Translations under genes and position numbers: made by a program
Assembly: GCF_009938015.1 (NCBI RefSeq)
Contig: NZ_AP021884.1
Span: forward strand, 2,668,585 to 2,732,584
DNA from: Sulfuriferula plumbiphila
GTDB taxonomy: Bacteria > Pseudomonadota > Gammaproteobacteria > Burkholderiales > Sulfuriferulaceae
Direction of reading: 5' to 3'
Length of the DNA: 64,000 bases
Notes under the pieces: model-generated
Told to the model about the DNA's origin: nothing
The model's database searches: none
What the model saw: the letters and a program-made list of their open reading frames with translations, nothing else
In this document: piece by piece, positions 1 through 8,956 of the stretch
Position numbering within the stretch: position 1 is the first letter of the stretch
Layout of the letters: every line of letters begins with the position of its first letter

Positions 1-228
1 CTGGCCTATCGGCACCGTGCCGGGCATCTGGAGGTCGCGCCCACCTGGCTGGGTAAATTCCACACCTTGCTGGAATTTGCGCTCGCTGGCCTGGTCATCG
101 CCGATGCGGCGGCAATTTTACCGCTGGCGGCGTGGCTGGAATGGCTGTTCGGCCTGGTGCTGGTCACCGCACTGACCTCTGGCGCGCAGTATGTGTGGTT
201 GTGGGGACGCAGGGCGGCAGCGCTATGA
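1..228 (+). CDS. CDP-alcohol phosphatidyltransferase family protein, C-terminal part
   Basis: Only the last 75 codons are in the window and the reading frame is open from base 1. The fragment reads with an amphipathic stretch (LGKFHTLLEFALAGLV) and two hydrophobic segments of about 20 residues ending in a short basic tail. That arrangement matches the C-terminus of PgsA-like integral membrane enzymes that transfer a phosphatidyl group from CDP-diacylglycerol to an alcohol. The catalytic DG(x2)AR(x8)G(x3)D motif lies upstream of the window, so substrate and exact family cannot be decided. The family call rests on the tail alone and is moderate. Confidence 0.55.
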   Translation: MAYRHRAGHLEVAPTWLGKFHTLLEFALAGLVIADAAAILPLAAWLEWLFGLVLVTALTSGAQYVWLWGRRAAAL

Positions 229-400
229 CTGCATGGCAGTATTTGCAGGAATTTACTTTGCCCTGGCGCAGGCTGGATTCGACGCGTACGACACATTGCC
301 CGAACGCGGCCTGAAACGCGATGTTGCCGATCACCATGGCGGACTGCTGAAACAGGTTGGTATGCTGTTTGCAGCGTGGGGCATCCCTTCTTCAGGCGGT

Positions 401-430
401 AAAAAAGCCGGGTGGCTTGCGCCACCCGGC
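401..430 (-). terminator. Rho-independent terminator of ompA
   Basis: A perfect 9-bp stem (407-415 with 422-430) and 6-nt loop is followed on the minus strand by six T residues. It lies 21 bases past the ompA stop. Between base 229 and here no gene can be supported. Confidence 0.9.
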
Positions 431-450
431 TTCAAATGACCTGCAACCGA

Positions 451-1449
451 TTAGTTGAGGATGATGATTTCCACGCGGCGATTCTCGGCGCGACCGGCGG
501 CAGTCTTATTGCTGGCGATTGGATTCTTCTTGCCAAACCATTTGGTTGTCATACGGCTGGCAGCAACACCCTTGCTTTCCAGATATTTTTTGACGGTTGT
601 GGCGCGACGCTTGGACAGGCCCAGATTGTATTTCTGGGTGCCGATGCTGTCTGTGTAGCCATTAATGTCCACATTGATATCCGGATAGGTGTTCAACATT
701 TCCGCATCTTTATCCAGCTTGGCCTTGCCGCTGGGGAGCAGGGTCGCTTTGTCAAAAGCGAAGTGCGTACCTTCCAGGATAATCTTGGTCTGCGGTGCGG
801 GACGCTCAATGGCTGGCTGTTCCACAGGCGCAGGGGCAGGAGCGGGGACGGGTTCGGGAGCCGGTGCAGGCTGGGGAGCTGGCTCTTCCTTAGGTGCCGG
901 CGGTAGCGGTTTCGCGCCCAGAGGAATAACCAGGCCGGCCGTGGCAATCCAGTCGCCCGGATTGACCCCGCCCACGCCATCGATATAGCGGTAACGCACA
1001 TCGCCGCGCACGGCAATGTCGTTGATCCACTTCATGGCGCCCAGGCCTGCGTTAGCTGACCAGTTGGTTTCGGAAATGCCCGGAGCACGGGTCTGTACGC
1101 CGCCCACGCCAACCAGCGCATAGGGAGAGAAGCCGGGATTACGGTTGAAGAAGTACAGCGCATCCACACCCAATCCGGTGTTCTTGACGGTGCCAGCCGA
1201 ATTATGAATGTTGTACTCGGCGTAGTTGCTGTTCAGTTCCAGGTTCCAGCTCTGGCTGATCGCTTTACCGACACCCAGACCGAAGCCGAAATCGTTGTCG
1301 ATTCCTTTCTTCTTGTACCAGTCACTATCGGTAACGGTGAAGTTGACAGACGGGGTCAGATACAAACGCGTATCCAGTTCGGCGGCCAGTGCCTGGCCTG
1401 CAACTACGGCGCAAGATAGCGCCACCAGGGTACGAATGGTGCGGGACAT
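451..1449 (-). CDS. ompA: OmpA family outer membrane protein
   Basis: This 332-residue protein has a Sec signal peptide (about residues 1-22, cleavage near ALA-AE). An eight-stranded barrel-like region follows to about residue 180, rich in alternating aromatic and glycine residues. A Pro/Ala/Glu-rich linker at about 181-220 leads to a C-terminal OmpA peptidoglycan-binding domain with the typical NGYTDSIGT and LSKRRA motifs and a final RRVEI segment. It would anchor the outer membrane to the cell wall in the periplasm. A good Shine-Dalgarno AAGGAG sits 6 bases before the ATG. It is transcribed alone and ends at a strong terminator. OmpA/OprF-type paralogues exist, so the symbol is by domain architecture. 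Confidence 0.9.
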   Translation of the reverse strand: MSRTIRTLVALSCAVVAGQALAAELDTRLYLTPSVNFTVTDSDWYKKKGIDNDFGFGLGVGKAISQSWNLELNSNYAEYNIHNSAGTVKNTGLGVDALYFFNRNPGFSPYALVGVGGVQTRAPGISETNWSANAGLGAMKWINDIAVRGDVRYRYIDGVGGVNPGDWIATAGLVIPLGAKPLPPAPKEEPAPQPAPAPEPVPAPAPAPVEQPAIERPAPQTKIILEGTHFAFDKATLLPSGKAKLDKDAEMLNTYPDINVDINGYTDSIGTQKYNLGLSKRRATTVKKYLESKGVAASRMTTKWFGKKNPIASNKTAAGRAENRRVEIIILN

Positions 1450-1589
1450 ACTGCTCTCCTTTTAAATTTTGATACGAAATTCTCAATCGGGACTGCTTGT
1501 TAGTAATAACAGCAATGGTTAATTTAGCACATTTGTTCTATGTGTCTGCAGGCTAAATCGTTAATCCGGCCGGGAAGATAGGGTATCTC

Positions 1590-2141
1590 TCATCCAGGTG
1601 TTGTTTTTTGGCCACTCTTCGGACGGAAAGCTTTGACTATGTCTTCCCGGGTTTCCATGTAGGGCCCACCGATGAGATCCACACAGTAGGGCACAGCGGC
1701 AAATACCCCATCCAGCGTTTCCTTGATCGCCTTGGGCTGACCGGGCAAATTCAGAATCAGACTGCCGCCACGTGTCACCCCGACCTGGCGCGACAGGATG
1801 GCCGTGGGCACGTATTTCAGGCTCACCGCGCGCATCGCCTCGCCAAAGCCGGGCAACTCCCTGTCCGCCACGGCGCGCGTGGCTTCCGGTGTCACATCGC
1901 GTGGCGCCGGGCCGGTGCCGCCGGTGGTGAGGATGAGCGCGCAACCACATTGATCAGCCAATTCTTTCAATGTCGCCTCGATCAGCGGTTGTTCGTCGGG
2001 GATAAGCCGGGCATCGAAGCTGCACGGGTTCAGCAGTGCAAGCTCCAGCCATTCCTTCAGGGCAGGAATGCCCCTGTCCTCATACACGCCGCTGGAGGCA
2101 CGGTCGGAGACGGAAACAAGGCCGATATGAATAGCGTCCAT
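1590..2141 (-). CDS. mog: Molybdopterin adenylyltransferase
   Basis: This 183-residue protein matches E. coli MogA closely in content: the N-terminal GLVSVSDRASSGVYEDRG segment, the LTTGGTGPAPRDVTPEAT nucleotide-binding loop, and LNLPGQPKAI near the C-terminus. It adenylylates molybdopterin before molybdate insertion, in the cytoplasm. The start at MDAIHIG fits the family length. A longer frame of 34 extra codons runs back into the upstream hexomutase gene and is ignored. The gene begins 7 bp after the stop of that gene, so the two are probably cotranscribed although unrelated in pathway. Confidence 0.93.
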   Translation of the reverse strand: MDAIHIGLVSVSDRASSGVYEDRGIPALKEWLELALLNPCSFDARLIPDEQPLIEATLKELADQCGCALILTTGGTGPAPRDVTPEATRAVADRELPGFGEAMRAVSLKYVPTAILSRQVGVTRGGSLILNLPGQPKAIKETLDGVFAAVPYCVDLIGGPYMETREDIVKAFRPKSGQKTTPG

Positions 2142-2148
2142 AAGCACC

Positions 2149-3525
2149 TCAGAACGGCAACGCCAGCGCGGGTGCCGCCTGGTGCAGCACACGCCGGAAA
2201 TCAGCCTGGATGCGCTCCATGCCTGCCTGGGTATCCGCCTCAAAGCGCAACACGATCACCGGCGTGGTGTTGGAGGGTCGCGCCAGGCCGAAGCCGTCGG
2301 CGTATTCCACGCGCAGGCCGTCCAGGGTGATGATTTCGCGGGCATCGGGGAAACGGGCGCTCTTTTGCAGCCTGTCCATCAGCGCGTAATGTTCGCCTTC
2401 GGCCATGGTGATATTGAGTTCCGGAGTGTTCACGGTGTCCGGCAGACCGTGCAGTGTCGTGTTGATATCGGCCTGTTTGCTCAGGTATTCCAGCAGCCGC
2501 GCGCCGGCATAGAGGCCATCGTCGAAGCCGTACCAGCGCTCCTTGAAGAAGATATGACCGGACATCTCCCCCGCCAGCAGCGCGCCGGTTTCCTTCATTT
2601 TAGCCTTGATGAAACTGTGACCGGTTTTCCACAGCAGCGGACGGCCACCCCGCGCGCGGATCCAGTCGAACAGCTTGCGCGTGGATTTCACGTCGAAGAT
2701 GATCTCGGCATCCGGATTACGGCTCAATACATCATCGGCGAACAGCATCAACTGACGATCCGGGAAGATGATGCTGCCGTCCTTGGTGACCACGCCCAAG
2801 CGGTCGCCGTCGCCGTCGAAGGCGAGACCGATTTCCGCGTCGCCGGTTTTCAGCCGGGCGATCAGATCCGCCAGATTTTTCGGCTGGGAGGGGTCGGGAT
2901 GGTGGTTGGGAAAGGTGCCGTCCACGTCACAGAACATCTCCTCCACGGTGCAGCCGAGGCGGCGATACAGCTCCGGGCCGAACGCGCCGGGCACGCCATT
3001 GCCGGCGTCGACGATGATTTTCATCGGGCGCGCCAGCTTGATGTCAGCGACGATGCGGTCCAGATAGGCCGGGGCGATGTTGTGCTGGCTGTAACTGCCG
3101 CCACCCTGGACGAGGTCGTTGTTCTCCAGGCGCCGTCGCAGTGCCTGGATCGTGTCGCCCGACAGGGTCTCGCCGCCCAATACCATTTTCAGGCCGTTGT
3201 AGTCGGGTGGGTTGTGACTGCCGGTGACCATCACGGCGCAATGGGTGTCGAGCTGATAGGCCGCGAAATAGGTCATCGGCGTTGCCACCATGCCCAGATC
3301 GATCACGTCGATGCCTGCCTTCTGAATGCCGCGCGCCAGCGCCGCTGCCAGTTCCGGGCCGGACAAGCGCCCGTCGCGGCCAATACAGATGGCGGTCTGG
3401 CGACGCGCAACCGCTTCCGAGCCAATCGCGTGGCCGATGGCTTCGACGATCTGCGGGGTGAGCGTTTTACCAACAATGCCGCGAACATCGTAAGCCTTGA
3501 AAATTTCTTTGGGGAATGGGGTCAT
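2149..3525 (-). CDS. algC: Phosphomannomutase/phosphoglucomutase
   Basis: This 458-residue alpha-D-phosphohexomutase interconverts hexose 1- and 6-phosphates for sugar-nucleotide, LPS or exopolysaccharide synthesis. The active-site phosphoserine loop TGSHNPP is at residues 101-107 (Ser103). The Mg-binding loop DGDGDR is in the middle, and the sugar-binding loop GEMSGH comes later. Length and motifs are those of the bifunctional AlgC/ManB type, which works on both glucose and mannose phosphates; which one dominates cannot be read from sequence. It begins with MTPFPKEIFKAYDVRG and leads directly into mog. Confidence 0.92.
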   Translation of the reverse strand: MTPFPKEIFKAYDVRGIVGKTLTPQIVEAIGHAIGSEAVARRQTAICIGRDGRLSGPELAAALARGIQKAGIDVIDLGMVATPMTYFAAYQLDTHCAVMVTGSHNPPDYNGLKMVLGGETLSGDTIQALRRRLENNDLVQGGGSYSQHNIAPAYLDRIVADIKLARPMKIIVDAGNGVPGAFGPELYRRLGCTVEEMFCDVDGTFPNHHPDPSQPKNLADLIARLKTGDAEIGLAFDGDGDRLGVVTKDGSIIFPDRQLMLFADDVLSRNPDAEIIFDVKSTRKLFDWIRARGGRPLLWKTGHSFIKAKMKETGALLAGEMSGHIFFKERWYGFDDGLYAGARLLEYLSKQADINTTLHGLPDTVNTPELNITMAEGEHYALMDRLQKSARFPDAREIITLDGLRVEYADGFGLARPSNTTPVIVLRFEADTQAGMERIQADFRRVLHQAAPALALPF

Positions 3526-3618
3526 TGGAATTCCTGATAACGGGAAAATGGAAAAGTGCGCGCGGCAAGAAATTTTGTTTTGCAGCAGTCAGACTATTCT
3601 ACCTTTGTGGCGCAGTTG

Positions 3619-4638
3619 TCACTGGCCGTTCTCAAAAAAACCCAGCACACGCTGCGGCAGCCAGTTCACATTGCCGGGGAAAGGCCCTTCGAGAAATCCT
3701 ACATGACCGCCCTGCGCAGGGAAATCCAGGGTGATCGCAGAGGAAACTTCATCTGCCCGGGGCAGTGCCGAACCGGGCATGAATGGGTCGTTACGCGCAT
3801 TGATGAGCAAGGTGGACACACGCACATGAATCAACCCCGGTTTGCTGGATGCACGTCGCCAGTAATCGTCTGCACCCTTGTAGCCATGCAGCGGCGCAGT
3901 CACCAGATCATCGAATTCATACAGCGAGGAAATGGCCTCGACTTTTTTGCGCTCATACAAGGCCGGATAGGCGTCAAGTTTTTGCAGGGCGGTTTGCTTG
4001 AGCGTGCTTAAAAATTTCGCAGTATAGGTATAGCGGTTAAACCCTTTGTCCAGGTTATGGCCGGTGCTAGTAAGATCCACCGGCGCGGAGATTGCTGCCG
4101 CGCGATTGATCACCGCCGTGGCATTTTCGCCCTCTTCACCTAGCCATTTGAGCAGGGCATTCCCTCCCAATGACACGCCGGTGGCATACAGCGCAGCGTG
4201 GCCGTTATTCTGTTTCAGACGCTTGAGAATGTAATCAATCTCCGCGCTATCGCCAGCAAAATAGGCGCGCGGCAGACGGTTCGGTTCGCCCGAGCAGCCG
4301 CGAAAATGCACCACGACCCCACGCCAGCCGCATTGTTTGACTGCATTCATCAAGACCAGCGCATAAAACCCGCGGGAATTGCCTTCCAGGCCATGAAACA
4401 ACACCACCAGCGGCGCATCCGCCACCTCGCCCACCCAGTCGAGATCAAGGAAATCGCCATCCGGCAGTTCCCAGCGTTCACGCCGATAATCCACTTTGGG
4501 AACGGGGGCAAAAAAGTATGGGTAGACGGTTTGCAGGTCGCCGCCGGGCAACCAGGCAGGCGCCTGATATTCAGCAGCGCGGGCCGGCATTGCGCACAGC
4601 AGCCTGGCTGCAACCAGAAACACACGGAGACAACGCAT
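3619..4638 (-). CDS. YheT-like alpha/beta hydrolase
   Basis: This is an alpha/beta-hydrolase of the COG0429/UPF0017 (YheT) family, up to 339 residues. It shows the oxyanion and HG segment LFHGLEGNSRG, the family signature HFRGCSGEPNR, the nucleophile elbow GVSLGG, an acid in NARNDPFMPG and the histidine in GGHVGF. The substrate is unknown; related proteins are carboxylesterases. The start is uncertain. The longest form opens with a signal-like hydrophobic run, MRCLRVFLVAARLLCAMPARA. Starting at the internal Met17 (MPARAAEYQAPAW) would give a cytoplasmic protein beginning like other members. The 195 bp upstream hold no convincing gene. Confidence 0.85.
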   Translation of the reverse strand: MRCLRVFLVAARLLCAMPARAAEYQAPAWLPGGDLQTVYPYFFAPVPKVDYRRERWELPDGDFLDLDWVGEVADAPLVVLFHGLEGNSRGFYALVLMNAVKQCGWRGVVVHFRGCSGEPNRLPRAYFAGDSAEIDYILKRLKQNNGHAALYATGVSLGGNALLKWLGEEGENATAVINRAAAISAPVDLTSTGHNLDKGFNRYTYTAKFLSTLKQTALQKLDAYPALYERKKVEAISSLYEFDDLVTAPLHGYKGADDYWRRASSKPGLIHVRVSTLLINARNDPFMPGSALPRADEVSSAITLDFPAQGGHVGFLEGPFPGNVNWLPQRVLGFFENGQ

Positions 4639-4833
4639 TCACGTCAATGCCGGGCGCGCATGCGGGCAGGACGTGCGCCACACATAAACAGCAGGCAGCC
4701 GGTTTCGATGCGGGAGAGATCGTTTCCTGATTCATTGTCGCCAGTATATCAAAGCGCACTATGGCGGGTGGAGTGAATGCCAACCATCCTGTCGATACGG
4801 CGCAATTCAGCGCCTGGACTGACACCGCATGAC

Positions 4834-5244
4834 TCAGTGCAAGGTCGGCGCCTTGTCCGTTTGCTGGGGACGCGGCGCAGGTGCGCCGTGATGCGACACC
4901 ATGCGCCAGCCGTCATCCTCCAGCTGATACACATTGGTGGCGAGCACATGCCCTTGTTGCGCCGTGTTGCCGGCCACGGTCAGATGCTCCTCGACCAGAT
5001 GCACCACCTGAGTGGTGCTGGCGTATTCGCGCAGCACATTGACCTGCAGCGTGACCCCGCTGCCACCGGCAAAAATCTGTTGCCAGCTCGCGCGTATCGC
5101 ATCTATTCCCAGCAACGCCGGCCCGGTGGGATGGATGCAGCTGATCACTGCCGTGCCCGACCAGACGGCCATCATGGCCTCCACGCTGGCGTCTTCAAAG
5201 GCCTGATAAAAAGCGATTTCGGCAAGTTCAACAGTAGGGTACAT
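4834..5244 (-). CDS. SnoaL-like / NTF2-fold protein
   Basis: This 136-residue protein has the alpha+beta cone pattern of the SnoaL/NTF2-like superfamily: FYQAFEDASVEAMMAVW at the N-terminus, a WSGTAVISCIHPTGPALLG strand-turn, and a terminal GWRMVSHHGAPAP strand. Small proteins of this type with the VSHHGSP-like ending are common in proteobacteria and have no established reaction. The gene stands alone between the YheT-like gene and divergent pcnB. The tail after the last strand is Pro/Gln-rich and probably disordered. The family is fairly sure, the function unknown. Confidence 0.75.
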   Translation of the reverse strand: MYPTVELAEIAFYQAFEDASVEAMMAVWSGTAVISCIHPTGPALLGIDAIRASWQQIFAGGSGVTLQVNVLREYASTTQVVHLVEEHLTVAGNTAQQGHVLATNVYQLEDDGWRMVSHHGAPAPRPQQTDKAPTLH

Positions 5245-5413
5245 ATTTTCCTGAGCGTTAAAAAAGCGGCACTAACCACGGTCACGGGGAAACGATGTTA
5301 GCCGATTTGTCAGTTATACGCACTCGTCAGGCGTCACTGGCCCGGCACACCCGCGCTGCCTGATTTGCCATGCACGCCTTCCCAGCGCGGGCATCAGCCA
5401 ATGTGACTCGGTG

Positions 5414-5419
5414 TATAAT
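5414..5419 (+). promoter_or_regulatory. Possible -10 box upstream of pcnB
   Basis: A perfect TATAAT, preceded directly by TG, lies 83 bases before the pcnB start in the divergent intergenic region (5245-5502). No good -35 box is seen 16-18 bases upstream, so this is a weak call. Confidence 0.4.
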
Positions 5420-5502
5420 CCGCGCTTTGGATTGTTGCGCTCTCTCTCTGACATGACCTCATTTACTACCCTCCCATTTTTCGGCCTGTTCCTGGCGATT
5501 CA

Positions 5503-6864
5503 ATGATCGCCCGCCTGATCCAGCGCGTGTTCGGCAAAAAGTCCGCTGCCGCCAAAAAATCCCGCCTGCAAAAAATCCCGCTCGCGCAACATGGCCTGAG
5601 CCGCGAGCGCGTTCTGCCGTGCGCGCTGAAGGTGACCGATACCCTGCAACAGGGCGGCTTTGCTGCATTCCTCGTCGGTGGCGCGGTGCGCGATTTGCTG
5701 CTGGGCAAGGCCCCCAAGGATTTTGACGTGGCCACCAACGCCACCCCGGAACAGGTGCGCGCGCTGTTCCGGCGCTCGCGCATTATCGGACGGCGCTTTC
5801 GGCTGGTGCATGTGATGTGCGGGGCGGATACCATCGAGGTATCCACATTCCGCTCCAACGGGCTGGTGACGGAAGACGATGATGACCGCGCCACCGATGC
5901 AACCGGCCGCATTGTGCGCGACAACGTGTTCGGCAGCCAGGAAGACGATGCCGAGCGCCGTGATTTCACTGTCAACGCCTTGTATTACGACCCCACCAGC
6001 CAGGAAATCTGGGACTATCGCGGCGGCGTCGCCGACATCGAGCGCAAGACGCTGCGCATGATCGGCGACGCCGCCACGCGCTACCGTGAAGACCCGGTGC
6101 GCATGCTGCGTGCGGCGCGCTTTGCCGCCAAGCTGGAGTTCAGGATTGATGAAGCCACGCGCGCGCCGGTGGCGGAACTGGCAGGCCTGCTGGAAAACGT
6201 GCCGCCGTCGCGCCTGTTCGACGAAATGCTCAAGCTGCTGCTGTCCGGCCACGCCTTGCGCGGCGTCCACCAGCTGCGTGCCGAAGGACTGCACCACGGC
6301 ATGTTGCCGTTGCTGGATACCATCCTGGAACAGCCCGAGGGCGAGCGCTTTATCACGGCTGCCCTGCACAATACCGACCTGCGCGTGCAGGCGGGCAAAC
6401 CGGTATCACCCGCGTTCCTGTTTGCCACCTTACTCTGGCATGAACTGCAAAGCGACTACAAGGCGCGTGTCGCTGCGGGCGGAAAACCCGCGCCTGCGCT
6501 GTTCGAAGCGATGGATGCCGTACTCGACCGCCAGCGCGAACGCCTGGCCGTACCGCGCCGTCTGGATGGCATGATGAAAGAAATCTGGAGCCTGCAGGCG
6601 CGCTTCGAACAGCGCTCGGGCAGCCGTCCCTACCGCCTGTTGCCACACCCACGCTTCCGCGCCGGCTATGATTTTTTGCTGCTGCGCGCGCAGAGCGGCG
6701 AAGTGGCGCAGGAACTGGCCGACTGGTGGACCATCTTCCAGGATGCCTCGGAAGAAACCCGCGCCGCCATGCTCCTGCCCGAGACCCAGGGCGCGCCCAG
6801 ACGCCGTCGCAGGCACAGCAAAAAACCGCTAGTTGCCGGTGCGGAACCGGCTGCCGGGACATGA
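5503..6864 (+). CDS. pcnB: Poly(A) polymerase I
   Basis: This 453-residue enzyme adds 3' poly(A) tails to RNA, which promotes decay. It carries the class II nucleotidyltransferase head with FLVGGAVRDLLLG and the DFDVATNATPE metal-binding pair, RRFRLVHV, and the EDPVRMLRAARFAAKL signature shared with CCA-adding enzymes. Its long basic C-terminus (RRRRRHSKK) is typical of PcnB rather than Cca. The N-terminal extension (about 30 basic residues) is also PcnB-like. It overlaps folK by 4 bp (ATGA) and heads a pcnB-folK-dNK-panBCD run. Confidence 0.93.
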   Translation: MIARLIQRVFGKKSAAAKKSRLQKIPLAQHGLSRERVLPCALKVTDTLQQGGFAAFLVGGAVRDLLLGKAPKDFDVATNATPEQVRALFRRSRIIGRRFRLVHVMCGADTIEVSTFRSNGLVTEDDDDRATDATGRIVRDNVFGSQEDDAERRDFTVNALYYDPTSQEIWDYRGGVADIERKTLRMIGDAATRYREDPVRMLRAARFAAKLEFRIDEATRAPVAELAGLLENVPPSRLFDEMLKLLLSGHALRGVHQLRAEGLHHGMLPLLDTILEQPEGERFITAALHNTDLRVQAGKPVSPAFLFATLLWHELQSDYKARVAAGGKPAPALFEAMDAVLDRQRERLAVPRRLDGMMKEIWSLQARFEQRSGSRPYRLLPHPRFRAGYDFLLLRAQSGEVAQELADWWTIFQDASEETRAAMLLPETQGAPRRRRRHSKKPLVAGAEPAAGT

Positions 6865-7397
6865 ACACATGCATGCCCTCCACCCTGCCCGCGCATGCCT
6901 TTGTCGCCCTCGGCAGCAACCTGGCCGACCCCGCCGGCCAGGTGCTGGCAGCGCTGGACGCCATTGCCGGGCTGCCTCACACCCGGCTGCTGGCGCGCTC
7001 TTCGTTGTACCTGAATGCGGCGGTGGGCCATGCCGACCAGCCCGACTTCATCAACGCCGTGGCGCAGATCGAAACCAGCCTCGCGCCGCACCAGTTGCTC
7101 GATGCGCTGCTTGACATCGAGCATGCATTCGGGCGCGAACGCACCTTCCGCAATGCGCCGCGCGTGATTGATCTGGACGTATTGAGCTATGCCGCGCTGC
7201 AATGTCACGATACCGGGCTGACCCTGCCGCATCCGCGCATGCACGAGCGCGCCTTCGTGCTGGTGCCGCTGCTGGAAATCGCGCCAGACATGGTGATTCC
7301 CGGTCTGCAGGCCGCCGCCTATTACCTGCCAGGCGTGGCCGGGCATGGCCTAACGCAGGTGGCCGATAGCTGGACCAATCAAACCAGGACCGCCTAA
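6861..7397 (+). CDS. folK: 2-amino-4-hydroxy-6-hydroxymethyldihydropteridine pyrophosphokinase
   Basis: HPPK transfers pyrophosphate from ATP to the pterin in folate synthesis. The protein (178 residues) has the HPPK hallmarks FVALGSNLADP near the N-terminus, the pterin-side FINAVAQIET, the FGRERTFRNAPRVIDLDVL stretch with both Mg-binding aspartates, and LPHPRMHERAFVL. The ATG chosen overlaps the pcnB stop by 4 bp. A second ATG 5 codons in (MPSTLPAHAF) is equally possible. Translational coupling to pcnB is likely. Confidence 0.93.
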   Translation: MNTCMPSTLPAHAFVALGSNLADPAGQVLAALDAIAGLPHTRLLARSSLYLNAAVGHADQPDFINAVAQIETSLAPHQLLDALLDIEHAFGRERTFRNAPRVIDLDVLSYAALQCHDTGLTLPHPRMHERAFVLVPLLEIAPDMVIPGLQAAAYYLPGVAGHGLTQVADSWTNQTRTA

Positions 7398-7412
7398 AAA
7401 AGACAATGACAA

Positions 7413-8051
7413 ATGCTGGAAAAATACCGCTATATCGCCGTTGAAGGCCCGATAGGCGCAGGCAAAACCAGCCTGGCGCGACGTATCGCCGACCATATAC
7501 GCGCGGACTTGCTGCTGGAAAACGCGGGTGAGAACCCCTTTTTGCCGCGCTTTTACCAGGATCCCAAGCGCCACGCACTGGCCACCCAGCTGTTTTTCCT
7601 GTTCCAGCGCAGCGGCCAGGTGCAAGACCTGCAACAGTCCGACCTGTTTCGCCACAACACCGTGGCAGATTTTTTGCTGGACAAGGATTTGCTGTTTGCG
7701 CGTCTGAATCTGGATGACGACGAGTTTCGCCTGTACCAGAAAATCTACGATGAACTCCAGCCCAGGGCGCCGGTGCCCGACCTGGTGATTTACCTGCAGG
7801 CCCGGCCGGATATTCTGCAGGCGCGCGTGCTCGGGCGCGGCATTGACTACGAGCGCAGCATCTCGACGGATTACCTGCGCCGGCTGGCCGACAGCTACAC
7901 CCGCTATTTTTACAGCTACACCGCTGCGCCGCTGTTTATCGTCAACTGCGAGCACCTCAATTTTGTGCAAAGCGACGCGGACTTTGCGCTGCTCATGCAG
8001 CAGATCCAGGCCATGCGCGGCAATCGCGAATTTTTTAACCGGGCGGTATAA
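7413..8051 (+). CDS. Deoxynucleoside kinase (dAdo/dGuo kinase-like)
   Basis: This is a 212-residue P-loop kinase: YIAVEGPIGAGKTSLAR holds the Walker A, ENPFLPRFY is the substrate-side Glu motif, and RGIDYERSIS contains the lid arginines. The DFLLDKDLLFA segment fits the dNK family (deoxyadenosine/deoxyguanosine kinases). It salvages deoxynucleosides to their 5'-monophosphates. In many betaproteobacteria a gene of this type sits between folK and panB, as here. The start is 15 bp after folK, and panB follows 9 bp after its stop. Base specificity cannot be read from sequence. Confidence 0.88.
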   Translation: MLEKYRYIAVEGPIGAGKTSLARRIADHIRADLLLENAGENPFLPRFYQDPKRHALATQLFFLFQRSGQVQDLQQSDLFRHNTVADFLLDKDLLFARLNLDDDEFRLYQKIYDELQPRAPVPDLVIYLQARPDILQARVLGRGIDYERSISTDYLRRLADSYTRYFYSYTAAPLFIVNCEHLNFVQSDADFALLMQQIQAMRGNREFFNRAV

Positions 8052-8060
8052 AATCACACC

Positions 8061-8852
8061 ATGAAGACGACCCTGACCACCTTGCAACAGCGCGCAGCCC
8101 AGGGCGAAAAACTCGCCGTGCTGACCTGTTACGACGCCACCTTTGCCACTCTGCTGGAAGCCGCCGGCGTGGATATCCTGCTGGTCGGCGATTCGCTGGG
8201 CATGGTGCTGCAAGGCCAGCACTCCACGCTGCCGGTGAGCCTGCATGACATGGCCTACCACACCGCTGCCGTGGCGCGCGGCGCGACGCACAGCTTCATC
8301 ATTGCCGACCTGCCGTTCGGCAGCTATCAGGCCAGCCCTGCACAGGCGCTACGATCCGCAGCCGCATTGATGGCCGCAGGCGCACATTGCGTCAAGCTCG
8401 AAGGCGGCGCGGTAATGGTGGAAACAGTGGCATTTCTCAGCGCGCGCGGCATTCCGGTGTGCGCGCATCTCGGCCTGCTGCCGCAATCGGTCAACGCGCT
8501 GGGCGGCTACAAGGTGCAGGGGAAAACCGACAGCGCCGCGCAACAGTTGCTGGCTGATGCGCAGGCACTTGAGCAGGCGGGAGCGTGCATGGTATTGATG
8601 GAGGCGGTCCCGGCGGCGCTCGCCAAGGCGGTCACCGGAACCCTGCATGTACCCACCATCGGCATCGGCGCCGGCCCGGACTGTTCCGCCCAGGTGCTGG
8701 TACTGCACGACATGCTCGGTATCACCCCAGGCAAGCGGACGCGCTTTGTGAAAAATTTCATGGAAGGCGCAGACAGTATTCAGGCTGCGGTAAATGCTTA
8801 CGTACAAGCGGTCAAAAGCGGTCAATTCCCGGCACCGGAACATTGTTTCTGA
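8061..8852 (+). CDS. panB: 3-methyl-2-oxobutanoate hydroxymethyltransferase
   Basis: PanB makes ketopantoate from alpha-ketoisovalerate and methylene-tetrahydrofolate, the first committed step to pantothenate. The 263-residue TIM barrel shows [22 protein letters not shown] (metal-binding Asp), [16 protein letters not shown] and the [15 protein letters not shown] end of the active site. The length is normal. The one-carbon donor links it to the folate gene upstream in the same run. Confidence 0.96.
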   Translation: MKTTLTTLQQRAAQGEKLAVLTCYDATFATLLEAAGVDILLVGDSLGMVLQGQHSTLPVSLHDMAYHTAAVARGATHSFIIADLPFGSYQASPAQALRSAAALMAAGAHCVKLEGGAVMVETVAFLSARGIPVCAHLGLLPQSVNALGGYKVQGKTDSAAQQLLADAQALEQAGACMVLMEAVPAALAKAVTGTLHVPTIGIGAGPDCSAQVLVLHDMLGITPGKRTRFVKNFMEGADSIQAAVNAYVQAVKSGQFPAPEHCF

Positions 8853-8866
8853 CGGCCTGAAAGCCG

Positions 8867-8940
8867 CCACAGAGGGCGCAGAGGTCACCGAGCAAACCGG
8901 GCTTCACTCGGCGTCCTCGGTGATCTCTGCGGCAATCGGA
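8867..8940. repeat. Imperfect inverted repeat between panB and panC
   Basis: Arms of 16 nt (8877-8892 and 8916-8931) pair with one G-U position and enclose a 23-nt loop, starting with a CCACAGAGG-type sequence. It resembles the other intergenic units at 41126, 44629 and 60652, and has no T-run, so it is not an intrinsic terminator. Confidence 0.6.
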
Positions 8941-8956
8941 TTTGGTTTTAAAACCC

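Noticed and set aside
191-439. Open frame of 82 codons after the first gene
   Set aside because: It overlaps the end of the phosphatidyltransferase, runs through the ompA terminator hairpin, and has no ribosome site or recognisable motif.
4571-4825. Leftward 84-codon frame upstream of the YheT-like gene
   Set aside because: Cys/Pro-rich low-complexity translation, overlaps the hydrolase start, no ribosome site; more likely leader sequence.
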